Shown one piece after another: positions 1-9,640 of a stretch of 38,294 bases of DNA. Where the stretch lies: the NCBI GenBank assembly GCA_016839585.1, contig JAEOTZ010000055.1, positions 1-38,294 of the forward strand, given 5' to 3'. The notes under the pieces are model-generated. The model searched no databases and was not told the DNA's origin. It saw only the letters and a list, made by a program, of their open reading frames with translations. Origin of the DNA: Promethearchaeota archaeon. GTDB taxonomy: Archaea > Asgardarchaeota > Lokiarchaeia > Sigyniarchaeales > SOKP01. A program made the position numbers and the translations under genes. The first letter of the stretch is position 1, and each line of letters begins with the position of its first letter.

Positions 1-866
1 ATTACCAGGAAGCGCTTAATCTTTCAGAGCAAAACGATCTAATCACTGAAGAGATAAAATCAGCCAGCAATTTAGTTGAAGTCCTTTTGATGTTAAAGGA
101 TGCAGAGAGAATTAAAAAAATTTTATCAAGAAATTCTAAATTTTTTAAAGAAAGAGAAGATATCTATGGGATGATTCAAACTCATATTAAATATGGAAAA
201 TTTTACTATATTCTAGGAGAAGATTATGATCGAGCCTTTCAAAGTTTAAATAATGCATTAGGCTTAATAAATAGAATAGAAGATAAGGGTTCAATTTTTA
301 TTAAAGCAAAACTTGAGTGGGAATGTTTTCTTTATCTTGGAAAATTACATCTTTTAAGGGAAAACACTTTCGAAGCCGAAAGTTTATTATTAAAAAGTCT
401 TGAAGCAGTTAGAATTTTCGAAATATCAGAAGATATTAAAGAAGGAATAGTTTTAGAAAATCTTGCAAAAATATATGAATTAAAAGGAGACTATCTTAAA
501 TCAATTGATTATTATAATTATTCTATTGAAATTTATGATAAATATGGTGATAAATCTAAGATTGCTAAATTAAAAACAGCTATTGCTCAATTATATTTAG
601 ATTTTCTTGACAATAATTCAGAAGCAATTAAATATTTTGAAAGTGCATTAGCGATTTTTGAAGCTTTAGAATATTTTAAAGAATGCGCAGATATTTTTCA
701 AACTTTAGGAGATATTGCTATAAAAAAAGGAGAGATTGAGTTAGCTTTAGTTGATTTTGAAAGAGCAAAAAATTATTATAAAGAGCTTCAGGATGATTAT
801 AATGAGAATATAGTAAATGAGAAAATTAATTCTATATCTTACTCAAAATTTAGTAATGATAATTAA
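1..866 (+). CDS. TPR-repeat protein, 5' end outside window
   Basis: The frame is open from base 3 of the window to the TAA at 864-866, so this is the C-terminal part of a longer protein. A TTG at 87 and an ATG at 90 are internal and should not be taken as the start, because the codons before them (YQEALNLSEQND...) read as one more helical repeat. About five tetratricopeptide-like helix pairs are visible, with typical signatures such as NLAKIYELKGDYLKSIDYY and IFQTLGDIAIKKGEIELAL. There is no membrane segment. TPR arrays are protein-binding scaffolds and nothing here names the partner. The next gene is convergent. Confident of the fold, not of the role. Confidence 0.8.
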   Translation, partial: YQEALNLSEQNDLITEEIKSASNLVEVLLMLKDAERIKKILSRNSKFFKEREDIYGMIQTHIKYGKFYYILGEDYDRAFQSLNNALGLINRIEDKGSIFIKAKLEWECFLYLGKLHLLRENTFEAESLLLKSLEAVRIFEISEDIKEGIVLENLAKIYELKGDYLKSIDYYNYSIEIYDKYGDKSKIAKLKTAIAQLYLDFLDNNSEAIKYFESALAIFEALEYFKECADIFQTLGDIAIKKGEIELALVDFERAKNYYKELQDDYNENIVNEKINSISYSKFSNDN

Positions 867-921
867 AACTCTTATGTTTAAATAATTAAAGTTTCCTGTT
901 TTTAGTTTAGTTTAATAAGAT

Positions 922-1578
922 TTATTCTAATTCTTCCTCTAATGTAAAATCATTTCTTTTATAAACTTTAACACCAAACTCTTCAAATCCCATTGAATTA
1001 ATAAAAAATTGTGAAGCAGAATTCTTTTCATATACCTCGCAACGAAGCTCAGTCACGCCTTTTTCTTTAAAGAAATTCCACGCTTCAAGCCCAAGTATAG
1101 TTCCTAATCCTTTTCTCTGATAGCGTATTTCTACACCTAATCCGCAGATGATTCCATATTCCTTTTTCAGACCTTCTCGATCAAGGATAATAAAACCAGC
1201 ATCATTGCCGTAAACTCTTGCGATAAGAATCACGGTATCTTGATAGTTATAGATATCTTTTAAAGCATCAACAGTAATAGGTGAATATGGTTCGTTTGAA
1301 GTCAACCATGCTCTATTATAGATATTTTTTACATTTTCCAAATCTTCTAATTTAGCTTCTCTGATCTTAGCACGAAGTATATTGTGCTCAACCTTTTCTT
1401 TTATTTTAAGTTCAAAATCAGGAGAAATTTTTTCAATGGGTAACCTCATTTGGATGTACTTTAAACCAACATTGATAAGTTCATCTTGTATATCTTCTTT
1501 GCTTTCAGAAGATTCTTCATAAGTTAAGAAAAAGCTTCTAATTCTTTTCTTTTTTAAATTTAATTTTGATTCAGACAT
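922..1578 (-). CDS. GNAT-family N-acetyltransferase (copy 1)
   Basis: A 218-residue cytosolic protein. Residues 70-205 form a GCN5-related acetyltransferase domain with the acetyl-CoA pyrophosphate-binding motif A, RYQRKGLG, at 152-159, followed by the usual helix (GLEAWNFF) and a C-terminal CEVYEKNSASQFFINSMGF segment typical of RimI-like enzymes. The first 65 residues are an extra basic/helical region (LKKKRIRSFF) that the next gene also has. The substrate is unknown; protein N-termini, lysines or small amines are all possible. It lies 66 bp downstream of its paralogue on the same strand, so the two are probably co-transcribed and arose by tandem duplication. Confidence 0.85.
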   Translation of the reverse strand: MSESKLNLKKKRIRSFFLTYEESSESKEDIQDELINVGLKYIQMRLPIEKISPDFELKIKEKVEHNILRAKIREAKLEDLENVKNIYNRAWLTSNEPYSPITVDALKDIYNYQDTVILIARVYGNDAGFIILDREGLKKEYGIICGLGVEIRYQRKGLGTILGLEAWNFFKEKGVTELRCEVYEKNSASQFFINSMGFEEFGVKVYKRNDFTLEEELE

Positions 1579-1644
1579 GATAATCTATTAAAAAGTAAAA
1601 ACAACATTTTATGAAATAGACTTAATTATAACAAAAAAGGTTTA

Positions 1645-2331
1645 CTATCCATTATCGTTAATATGAAAATCTTCCTTCTTATATGCCTTAGTTCCATATT
1701 CTTCAAATCCTATCCATTTGATAAAGGAATAGGATACTATATTATCTTTATAAACTTCACATTTAAGTTCTTTAACATGTTTATAATTTTCCTTAAGATA
1801 ATTCCATGCAGCCATCCCTAATATCGTCCCAAGCCCTCTTCTTTGAAAACGAGGCAATACTGCCAAAGCAGCAATTACTGCACATTCTTTATTTTCTCCT
1901 TCAAAATCAAGAATCACAAAAGCAGCGTCTTTGCCATACACTTTACCCATAAGGAAGATTGTATCTGGATCTTTAAAAATTTGTAATAAAGAGGTTTTCG
2001 TTATGGGTCTAAAAGGAGTATTGGATGTTAACCAACTTTTATTATATAAATTCTTAATGCTGTCAAGATCACTAGTGTTAGCCTCGCGTATGCTTGCATG
2101 AATAATGTTGTGATCAATTTTGTACTTCAATTCATCTTCAAATTCTTTAGTGATTTTATCAACGGGAAGTCTCATTTGAACATAAACCATTCCGTCTCGA
2201 TATATTTCCTCTGCTGCTTTATCTAATTCTTCTTTACGTTTTTTTTTCACTTCTATAGAATGAAAAAATGCTCTAATCCTTTTCTTTTTTAGATCTAATC
2301 TATTTTTGATATCGAATTTCGATCCTGACAT
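1645..2331 (-). CDS. GNAT-family N-acetyltransferase (copy 2)
   Basis: A 228-residue paralogue of the downstream GNAT protein. The two match along their whole length, including the N-terminal LDLKKKRIRAFF block, a YVQMRLPVDKI segment and the NLYNKSWLTSN segment. The acetyl-CoA motif is RFQRRGLG at residues 161-168. Conservation of the non-catalytic N-terminal region in both copies suggests that it contributes to substrate or partner binding. The ATG at 2331 is well placed, and the coiled-coil gene stops only 24 bp before it, so all three minus-strand genes may form one transcript. Substrate unknown. Confidence 0.85.
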   Translation of the reverse strand: MSGSKFDIKNRLDLKKKRIRAFFHSIEVKKKRKEELDKAAEEIYRDGMVYVQMRLPVDKITKEFEDELKYKIDHNIIHASIREANTSDLDSIKNLYNKSWLTSNTPFRPITKTSLLQIFKDPDTIFLMGKVYGKDAAFVILDFEGENKECAVIAALAVLPRFQRRGLGTILGMAAWNYLKENYKHVKELKCEVYKDNIVSYSFIKWIGFEEYGTKAYKKEDFHINDNG

Positions 2332-2355
2332 GATTTAAGAAAAAAAAATTAAGAT

Positions 2356-3987
2356 TTAGGGTAAAAATACGATATTTTCTCGTATTTTTCTTTCAATTAA
2401 TTCATTTATGAAAAGTTTATTCCTTAATTTAGAAATACCTGTCTGAATTATTTTCTTGAGATTAGGATCTTTAATCAAATTTTTCCTTTCACTTGAAAAT
2501 TCAAAGTTGGACCTAATAGCCATATTATCTTCAAGTTTTTTAGTTAATGTATTTTTTAAGCTGATAAAAGCATCAGAAACAGCTTCATATATATTGTTTG
2601 GATCACTTCGGATAAAACCTGGAAAAAGGATATTCATATATTCTTCCATTTTACCTTCATCCTCAATAAACATGGCATATATAGGCATATAAATCCATTG
2701 TATTGGCCTAGAAAACAATTCTGATTGACCATCATTTAAAGCCCATCCTGCTAAAGCTTGAGCTTCATGCAAACAATTATTTTGTTTAATTTGTATAATT
2801 TCTTTAATTTTTTCAAAAGATTGCTCAATTTTATTTTTTAAAAGCTCTAATTTAGATATATTTTCTTCTTTCTCGCTTTGAAATTCGGTTAATAATTTAT
2901 TTCTATCTTTTAATTTCATATCCAAAGACTCTTTAATACTTTCTAATTTACGATATGCTTCGTTATCTATTTGAATCGCCCGTTCTTTTAGCTCAATAAA
3001 TCTTTGGTTTAAACTATCTAATGAATCTATAAATTTTTGACCCTCTTCATTTAAGTAAGAAAAATGATTTTCAAAATGAGGTAAAAGATCCTTGAAAACT
3101 TTAGATTTTAAAGTATCTCCATGACTATAGAATTTATTATTTTTAACCATTTCCTCCAAATGATGTTCTACAGTTTTAAAAAGAGTTGAAATGCTTTCAA
3201 TTACTTTCTTTTTCTCATTTACATTCCATTGATCAATTTTATCTTGTTCGAATTTTACTTGATCATTAATTTGAGTTGGATCTATGGTCGATGTTGTTTT
3301 ACTTATTTGACTAGAATAACGTAAAGTAATATCCTTAAGTTGAACATTTAGGTCTATTAGCCATTTTTCAGCCTCTTTTCCAATTAACTCAATTTGAGTT
3401 TTCCACCTTAATGAATTACCTTTCATAGCATTTATTAAATTGCGATATTGCTCTGCAATATCTAAAGCACCCTCTGTAGTAATACTAGTATCTAAAACAG
3501 TATATTCAGTAATAGGTTTATATTCTATGAGGGGAATTATTTTTATTAAACCGTGAAGAAATTCTGGATTAATTAAACCATTTATAATGAGCGTATGGTA
3601 TTCAGATTCTTCAGTTTCTCCAATCTCTTCCGCTTCGATATCCTTATATGTTAATACTTCTATTATTTTGTTTAATTGTTCTGTTTTTGTTCTATTATCA
3701 ATATTTCTTAAAAGATGACCTATTAATGGTTGGCGTGGTGGATTCGAGAACTTATCTTTCTTACTAAATACAAGTAAACCATCTAATATTATATGAGTAC
3801 TAACAACACCTTGAACACATAATAATGGCCAGAGAAGTCTCGAGAAAGAAAGAATTTTTTCATTTTTTTTTAAATCTTTTGATAAAAGGTAAAATGCAAG
3901 AGTTAATTCATCATTTTCTTGAATAGCTGGTTGGTGAATATCTTTTCTAATAAAAAAGGGTAATAAATATTGATTTCCGTGGATCAT
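2356..3987 (-). CDS. Large coiled-coil protein of unknown function
   Basis: A 543-residue soluble protein that I do not recognise. Residues 1-180 look globular, with mixed hydrophobic strands and helices. Residues about 185-420 are long charged helices with heptad-like spacing (for example around IDSLDSLNQRFIELKER and LKDRNKLLTEFQSEKEEN), indicating a coiled coil. The last 120 residues are a compact helical region containing RPIQWIYMPIYAMF. There is no signal peptide or membrane segment. It is the first gene of a probable minus-strand unit with the two acetyltransferases. A cytoskeletal, membrane-adaptor or SMC-like structural role would fit the shape, but no ATPase motif is present and no function is assigned. 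Confidence 0.7.
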   Translation of the reverse strand: MIHGNQYLLPFFIRKDIHQPAIQENDELTLAFYLLSKDLKKNEKILSFSRLLWPLLCVQGVVSTHIILDGLLVFSKKDKFSNPPRQPLIGHLLRNIDNRTKTEQLNKIIEVLTYKDIEAEEIGETEESEYHTLIINGLINPEFLHGLIKIIPLIEYKPITEYTVLDTSITTEGALDIAEQYRNLINAMKGNSLRWKTQIELIGKEAEKWLIDLNVQLKDITLRYSSQISKTTSTIDPTQINDQVKFEQDKIDQWNVNEKKKVIESISTLFKTVEHHLEEMVKNNKFYSHGDTLKSKVFKDLLPHFENHFSYLNEEGQKFIDSLDSLNQRFIELKERAIQIDNEAYRKLESIKESLDMKLKDRNKLLTEFQSEKEENISKLELLKNKIEQSFEKIKEIIQIKQNNCLHEAQALAGWALNDGQSELFSRPIQWIYMPIYAMFIEDEGKMEEYMNILFPGFIRSDPNNIYEAVSDAFISLKNTLTKKLEDNMAIRSNFEFSSERKNLIKDPNLKKIIQTGISKLRNKLFINELIERKIRENIVFLP

Positions 3988-4212
3988 TGAAAAAGCCTTC
4001 TAAAATAATATAGTTATTCTTTATTTTATAATTTTGAATATATTTTAATTATAAAAGATTCAATTTTAAAACTTTGGTCTTTTTTTACTAAGAGTACAAA
4101 TTGTTTTTTTAACGCTGTTTTAGAAATTATTTATTGATTCTATGATATTGGTAAAAAAATTAAGGCTAGATTGAATAAAAGAACTTTAGTAATTGCAAGT
4201 TTTATAATCTAC

Positions 4213-5088
4213 CTATTTGAGTTGTTCGTAATTGTTAGCTATTACCATTATTAATAGGGCTAATAATATTATCAATGGAGGCATTATAGCTTGTAAATGG
4301 GGTAGATTAGCTACTTCAAGAGCTCCTTGTAATATTCTTCCAATGAAGTAAAGAAAAAATCCAATAGCATTTAGAGCATAAGATTTTCTTAAAACTCCAA
4401 AAGTTTTCCATGCTAAATAGATGAATATAAATGGAATAAGTGCAACAAATATAGGTAATAATATAAAATTCAAAAGAAATCTCCCAATTGGATATTCCCA
4501 TTCTCCAATTTTAATTGTAATTAGATCGATACTTATATTATAAGGGGAATCTTCAAAATCAGGATCCATGAAGAGTCTATCAGAAAGAGTTAATGCAAGA
4601 ATTCCAACGATTACTGGAATGACAATAAGCAAAACTCGGATAAAATATTTCACATTATTTTTATTTTGTAACCAATTTTTAACGTTTTGTAGTTTTTCCT
4701 GTTCAGAAGATTTCTGTTCTATTTGTGTATCGGGAGGAAATAATAATATACCTAAAATACCTACTGCGCAGGCAATTCCTATCCAAGTGAAAAATGTAGC
4801 AAGTCTATAGTTAAGCATTAAAAATTCAACAACTTCTTCTCTACTTAATTCAGCTAAGAGCTCTGGAGCATAATAATAATAAATAATGAAAAATATCCTT
4901 CCAATACCTAGAAATAAGAATAGCATACTAAAAAATAGCCAATATAACTTCTTTGAAGTCCGAAATCTTATTAATGTGAAATAAAAGAATAATAGGAAGA
5001 AGTATCCGACAATAATTCCATAAAGAAGCATCTCAATAGATGACCAGAATGTAAAATAATTAAAAGTGTCTTGAAAGATCATAATCAT
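4213..5088 (-). CDS. Seven-helix integral membrane protein
   Basis: About 291 residues with seven hydrophobic segments: around FTFWSSIEMLLYGIIVGYFF, a second with LFFSMLFLFLGIGRIFF, FFTWIGIACAVGILGILLF, VLLIVIPVIVGILALTL, FILLPIFVALIPFIFIYLAW, NAIGFFLYFIGRILQGAL and PPLIILLALLIMVIANN. A polar loop lies between helices 3 and 4 and an acidic loop (DPDFEDSPYN) between 4 and 5. No catalytic or transport motif is recognisable. I chose the ATG at 5088; TTG at 5091 and ATG at 5082 are alternatives. It is monocistronic and divergent from glyS across a 150-bp AT-rich gap. Confidence 0.7.
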   Translation of the reverse strand: MIMIFQDTFNYFTFWSSIEMLLYGIIVGYFFLLFFYFTLIRFRTSKKLYWLFFSMLFLFLGIGRIFFIIYYYYAPELLAELSREEVVEFLMLNYRLATFFTWIGIACAVGILGILLFPPDTQIEQKSSEQEKLQNVKNWLQNKNNVKYFIRVLLIVIPVIVGILALTLSDRLFMDPDFEDSPYNISIDLITIKIGEWEYPIGRFLLNFILLPIFVALIPFIFIYLAWKTFGVLRKSYALNAIGFFLYFIGRILQGALEVANLPHLQAIMPPLIILLALLIMVIANNYEQLK

Positions 5089-5159
5089 CAATCTATTATT
5101 TTATAATCAAATTAAATTTGATATTATAACTTAAAATTATATTAATACTATCTTTTACT

Positions 5160-5168
5160 TATATAAAA
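5160..5168 (+). promoter_or_regulatory. Probable TATA box of glyS
   Basis: TTATATAAA lies 72 bp before the glyS ATG, inside a run of A/T. By the usual archaeal spacing transcription would start near 5190, giving a leader of about 50 nt. No Shine-Dalgarno sequence is evident before the ATG. The assignment rests on sequence resemblance only. Confidence 0.4.
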
Positions 5169-5239
5169 ATTTATATTATAAAATTGAATTTAAGGAATTC
5201 TTAAAATACAAATATTATCAAAGATTTTTAAAATCAATT

Positions 5240-6733
5240 ATGAAAATAAAAGACAGCGTTGTAACATTTAATTCATTGATTAAGCGACGTGGCTTTATAT
5301 GGGGCCCTTCGCCAGAGATTTATGGTGGATTAGCTGGATTTTATTCATATGGACCAGCCGGAATGGCACTTAAAAACAATATTATGGCTCTATTTAGGAA
5401 GGAATTGCGATATTTTGGATTTGGAGAGGTTGAATGCCCTACTATTATGCCAAGTATAGTTTGGGAAGCCTCAGGTCATCTGGAAAGATTTATAGATCCT
5501 GTTATAAGGTGTTCTAAATGTGATACTTTATATAGAGTGGATAAATTCCTTCAAGAAGTGCTGCCGGATCTGTTGGTTGATGGGTTATCCAATGACGAAA
5601 TGGAAAAATTAATAGAACAACATAATCTTACCTGTCCAAAATGTGGAACACCATTTAATAAAATAGAAAGTTATAATTTAATGTTGAAAACACAAGTAGG
5701 AAATAATGTAGATGCGTATTTACGTCCAGAAACAGCAACTACAACTTATTTATTATTTAATCGTTTAGATCAAGATGCAAGACGACAGTATCCAATAAAA
5801 GTTTATCAATTTGGTAAAGTTTATCGAAATGAGATATCTCCGAGACAAGGAGTCCTCCGAATGAGAGCTTTTGATCAGTTTGAACTTCAGTTGTTTATAA
5901 GTAAACAACAAGAAATGGATTTTGAAGATTATGAGGAAATTAAAACCAATAAACTTCCCCTATTGGATTGGAAGCTCCAAGAAAAAAATCTTGATAAACC
6001 ACAATTAATTTCCCTTGAGAATGCAATTAAAAAAGAACTTCTTAAAAAACCTGCTTATGCATATTGTCTTTATGTAGGCTATTACTTAACTAAAATTTTA
6101 GGTATTCCAGAACAAGTAATTAGATTTAGACAACATTCTATAAATGAGAGAGCTCACTATGCTGACGATGCTTGGGATTTAGAAATTGAAACAAAACAAT
6201 TTGGTTGGGTTGAGATATGTGGAATACATGATAGAACTGATTATGATTTAAGAAGGCATTCTGAATTTTCAAAACAAAATTTTGAGGTAAGTATGGGATC
6301 TGATCCTAAAATTAAAGAAATTCCGCAAGTCCTTGAAATTGCATTTGGAATCGATAGAATCATATACACTCTACTTGAAAACGCTTTTAATGTAGAAGAA
6401 GGCAGAATTGTATTAAAATTAGACCCACAATTAGCACCAAATACCGTAGCGGTATTTCCTCTAGTAAGAAATAAGGAGGATATAAGAAATCTAGCTATTA
6501 AAGCCCATAAAGATTTATTAGAAAATCGTTTGGGCTCATTTTTTGATTCTGCAGGTTCTATTGGTAAAAGATATAGAAGGCAAGACGAGTTGGGTACTCC
6601 ATTTTGTATTACAATTGATTATGAATCCTTAGAAGATAACTCTGTTACTATTAGAGAAAGAGATACAATGGATCAAATAAGAGTAGATATTTCAAAAATT
6701 TCTAAAGCAATTAAATTAAGATTGAAAATATGA
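5240..6733 (+). CDS. glyS: Glycyl-tRNA synthetase, archaeal/eukaryal dimeric type
   Basis: A class II aminoacyl-tRNA synthetase of 497 residues that charges tRNA-Gly in the cytosol. The N-terminus has the family's GFIWGPSPEIYGGLAGFYSYGP segment (split here by wording only). A four-cysteine zinc site is formed by CSKC (91-94) and CPKC (132-135). RPETATTTYLLF, class II motif 2 (VYRNEISPRQG...RAFDQFELQ, about 194-225) and motif 3 (GIDRIIYTLLE, about 373-383) follow, then a C-terminal anticodon-binding domain (VAVFPLVRNKEDI...). The length is at the short end for archaeal GlyRS; the insertion between the cysteine pairs is short. The gene stands alone, with an archaeal TATA box 72 bp upstream. Confidence 0.97.
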   Translation: MKIKDSVVTFNSLIKRRGFIWGPSPEIYGGLAGFYSYGPAGMALKNNIMALFRKELRYFGFGEVECPTIMPSIVWEASGHLERFIDPVIRCSKCDTLYRVDKFLQEVLPDLLVDGLSNDEMEKLIEQHNLTCPKCGTPFNKIESYNLMLKTQVGNNVDAYLRPETATTTYLLFNRLDQDARRQYPIKVYQFGKVYRNEISPRQGVLRMRAFDQFELQLFISKQQEMDFEDYEEIKTNKLPLLDWKLQEKNLDKPQLISLENAIKKELLKKPAYAYCLYVGYYLTKILGIPEQVIRFRQHSINERAHYADDAWDLEIETKQFGWVEICGIHDRTDYDLRRHSEFSKQNFEVSMGSDPKIKEIPQVLEIAFGIDRIIYTLLENAFNVEEGRIVLKLDPQLAPNTVAVFPLVRNKEDIRNLAIKAHKDLLENRLGSFFDSAGSIGKRYRRQDELGTPFCITIDYESLEDNSVTIRERDTMDQIRVDISKISKAIKLRLKI

Positions 6734-6891
6734 AATATTAACATTGTTAATAAATATTCTATTTTTGCGTAATATTAGGATCTTTTTATTATGTTCCAAA
6801 AAAATTTTAAAGAGAAGGATTTTTTAAAAATATAATTCAAATATAATTCTTTAGTTTGACAATTTATTATAAAAGCTGAATACAAATTACA

Positions 6892-9633
6892 ATGAATCTT
6901 TTTAATAATTTTGGTAAGAATAGAAAATATAATCGACAAGCTCTGAAAAAAGTATTTTGCCTTTTATTTTTGATAATTATTATTTTAAGTTTCTTAGAGA
7001 TTAATGATTTTTTCACTCTTTCATCTAATATTGATTCTTCCTCGGATACTAATCCTCAATTAGCAACAGATACTTCAATGCTTCAAGATCCTTTTACTAA
7101 AAACTTTGGTGTCTTACAACAATTTTTTGAAAGTAAATATAAATCAGATTTGGATTTAGGCATTGATCTATATGTTAGATATGGAGATAGAGAAGGAGAT
7201 ATTATAGATGACACCATATTTTCTGAGGATAATTTATTATTATACAAGTCATTAATGGGAACAAATCTTAGTCATATAGAAACATATGAGAAATATTTAG
7301 AATTAAGATCAACTCCCTTATGGTATGAGGAAAGTTTAGATCAATTTCAATATGGATTTATGAGATCTTTTGATAATACAACAGAGACTATAAAAGATGA
7401 TAATAGATATCTAATTGACAATCTAATGCCAATATTCTTATTAATTGAAAATATTGGTACTGATATGAAAGATATCGATATCAATGGAGACACACCAATA
7501 AAATCTATAGTGGAGATTTTCAATCTTATTAATTCTTCTGAATTTTGGGATAGCAGTAACATTGGTTTCAATCATCGTAACTCTACATCAAATGTTAAAT
7601 ATACTGAGTATAATTTGTATGGGATTCTAGCTAATTTATACATTCATAGACTCTTTGGGGAGCTCCAAGAGGAAAGTGAGATAAAAGATAGAGCATATGT
7701 ATTAGCAATCCAAACTATGGCAAAACTGATTGATAATATGTGGGATGATCCTCCCTATTTAGGTTTCTATTATAACGCTACAGGTTCATGGGTAACAGGA
7801 GCATTTGGTACTAAAGATAAATATCTAGATGTAAATGCCATAGGAATAATAACATTATTAGAATATTGGGTTGAAACTGGAATGAAAAATGATTCTTCTT
7901 ATCTCCAAAAAGCAATTGATCTTTATAATAAGTTAGATGAAGAGTTATGGGTACCTGGATTTGCTTATATGTATAAAGCAGACCAAGATTGGAGCAATCC
8001 TGACTCAGAATATAAACTTGAAGCAAACTCTATAATGATGAGTGCTTGTTTAAAATTATTTGAATTAACTGGAAACATTACCTATTATAATAGGGCTGAA
8101 GAAATATTTGATTATATTGAAAATAATTTATATGATGGCCCTTTAAATAAGGCATATGATTCTTCAAATACAGATACTAGTAAGAATTTACACTCTAATC
8201 TCAAGTTAAGTGAGGCTTATTTAAATGCTTTTGAAATTTATAATAGCACTGTTTTAAGATCAGTCTATAATGTATCAGATGATGTTCCAAATTTTATATT
8301 TTTTCAAGATCGCATGAATTTAACTACTACATATTCTTTTGAGAAACCAATGCTATATTACAATCCCGATAATTTATCTTTTGTAATGACGAAATTATCC
8401 TATGATATTACTAACGCCGATATTCATTACCTTTTTAAATATCCCAATGGAACTTTCTTTAAGCAATTTGAATATCCTAACAATCCAGATACTTCACACA
8501 CTTTTTTATATAATATTCCAGAGACTTTATCTATTGGAAATGGATATAACATATATGTATGGGCTAATACAACTTACTTTAGTTTCGCTGAGATTATTAA
8601 GACCTTTAATGTGAATTCTGGTTTAGTGAATAATACAATAAAAGGAATGGTTAGCATATTATATCAGGGTCTAGTTTTAAATGTAACTGTTCCAATTAAC
8701 AATACTCGTAATGAAGATGTGACTTTATCAGCAATTTTAGAAGGAGAGCAAATTAAAAGTTATCCTACTCAAATTATAAATTTTACATCATTCGAAATTA
8801 CAGAAGTATCTTTTAATCTAACTGCAAAATTTGGAGCAGTTCTAGGAAGTACTAAAATACACTTTAAATTCATAAAAGGCAATAATATTTATTTAGAAAT
8901 TATAAAAATTATAGAAATTGGATATTCATTTGCCTATGAAGGTTTTATGTATGATAGTAAAATTGTGAGTGGAGATCAAATTTCAGTTGCTATGAATTTA
9001 ATTAATTTCTTGCCAAATGCTACACAATCGTTAAATGTAAGTTTTACAGGAGAATTTATTGATGACTTCATTAGCGAGGAGTATTTAGCTAAAAGACAGA
9101 TAAAAACGGTATACTATGAATTAAACTCCTCTGAGAATATTATATATGATACAATTGAGATTGAAATGAGTATTACCATCAATAAGACTATCTATTATAC
9201 AGAAACTATAGTTATTGAAATACTCCCTAAATTTGAAATTATTAGTGTATCATTCCCAAAGAAGGTTTCTCAAGGAAGTACAGCCTATTTTATTCTGATT
9301 ATAAAGAATAATCGTGAAGAATCAGAAATTTTTTCATTATACGTAAATAATAAAAAAGTTAGCACAAATATAAACCAGTTAGCTCTTGGAGAAAATAGGA
9401 TTGTTAAAAAAATAACGCTACCATTTAATCCTTATGATTTTGGATCAAAATCGTACACATTTTTATTAGAAGATAGTTCAGGAGAGGAAATTGCACAATT
9501 TTATTTTGAAATTACTATAGAATTATCCACATTTAATTTAATAATATTTTATTTCTTACCTATTATAATTCCGATTGGGATAATATTATATTTTAAGAAT
9601 AAACATATAAAAATTAAAAAATTGAGGAGATGA
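6892..9633 (+). CDS. Surface-anchored protein: six-hairpin-type helical domain plus beta domains
   Basis: A 913-residue exported protein. A hydrophobic segment near residues 21-40 (CLLFLIIIILSFLEI) serves as signal or anchor. A second lies at the extreme C-terminus (FYFLPIIIPIGIILYF), followed by a basic tail, so the protein is probably held on the outer face of the cell membrane. Residues 60-450 are helical with repeated aromatic and acidic pairs (LYGILANLYIHRLFG, YLDVNAIGIITLLEYW, LEANSIMMSACLKLFELTGN), resembling (alpha/alpha)6-barrel glycosidase-type folds. Residues 460-870 are strand-rich, CARDB/Ig-like, with many N-x-S/T sequons. It is followed after 7 bp by another surface protein. Specific activity unknown; no catalytic residue can be assigned by eye. 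Confidence 0.7.
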   Translation: MNLFNNFGKNRKYNRQALKKVFCLLFLIIIILSFLEINDFFTLSSNIDSSSDTNPQLATDTSMLQDPFTKNFGVLQQFFESKYKSDLDLGIDLYVRYGDREGDIIDDTIFSEDNLLLYKSLMGTNLSHIETYEKYLELRSTPLWYEESLDQFQYGFMRSFDNTTETIKDDNRYLIDNLMPIFLLIENIGTDMKDIDINGDTPIKSIVEIFNLINSSEFWDSSNIGFNHRNSTSNVKYTEYNLYGILANLYIHRLFGELQEESEIKDRAYVLAIQTMAKLIDNMWDDPPYLGFYYNATGSWVTGAFGTKDKYLDVNAIGIITLLEYWVETGMKNDSSYLQKAIDLYNKLDEELWVPGFAYMYKADQDWSNPDSEYKLEANSIMMSACLKLFELTGNITYYNRAEEIFDYIENNLYDGPLNKAYDSSNTDTSKNLHSNLKLSEAYLNAFEIYNSTVLRSVYNVSDDVPNFIFFQDRMNLTTTYSFEKPMLYYNPDNLSFVMTKLSYDITNADIHYLFKYPNGTFFKQFEYPNNPDTSHTFLYNIPETLSIGNGYNIYVWANTTYFSFAEIIKTFNVNSGLVNNTIKGMVSILYQGLVLNVTVPINNTRNEDVTLSAILEGEQIKSYPTQIINFTSFEITEVSFNLTAKFGAVLGSTKIHFKFIKGNNIYLEIIKIIEIGYSFAYEGFMYDSKIVSGDQISVAMNLINFLPNATQSLNVSFTGEFIDDFISEEYLAKRQIKTVYYELNSSENIIYDTIEIEMSITINKTIYYTETIVIEILPKFEIISVSFPKKVSQGSTAYFILIIKNNREESEIFSLYVNNKKVSTNINQLALGENRIVKKITLPFNPYDFGSKSYTFLLEDSSGEEIAQFYFEITIELSTFNLIIFYFLPIIIPIGIILYFKNKHIKIKKLRR

Positions 9634-9640
9634 CCTAAGA

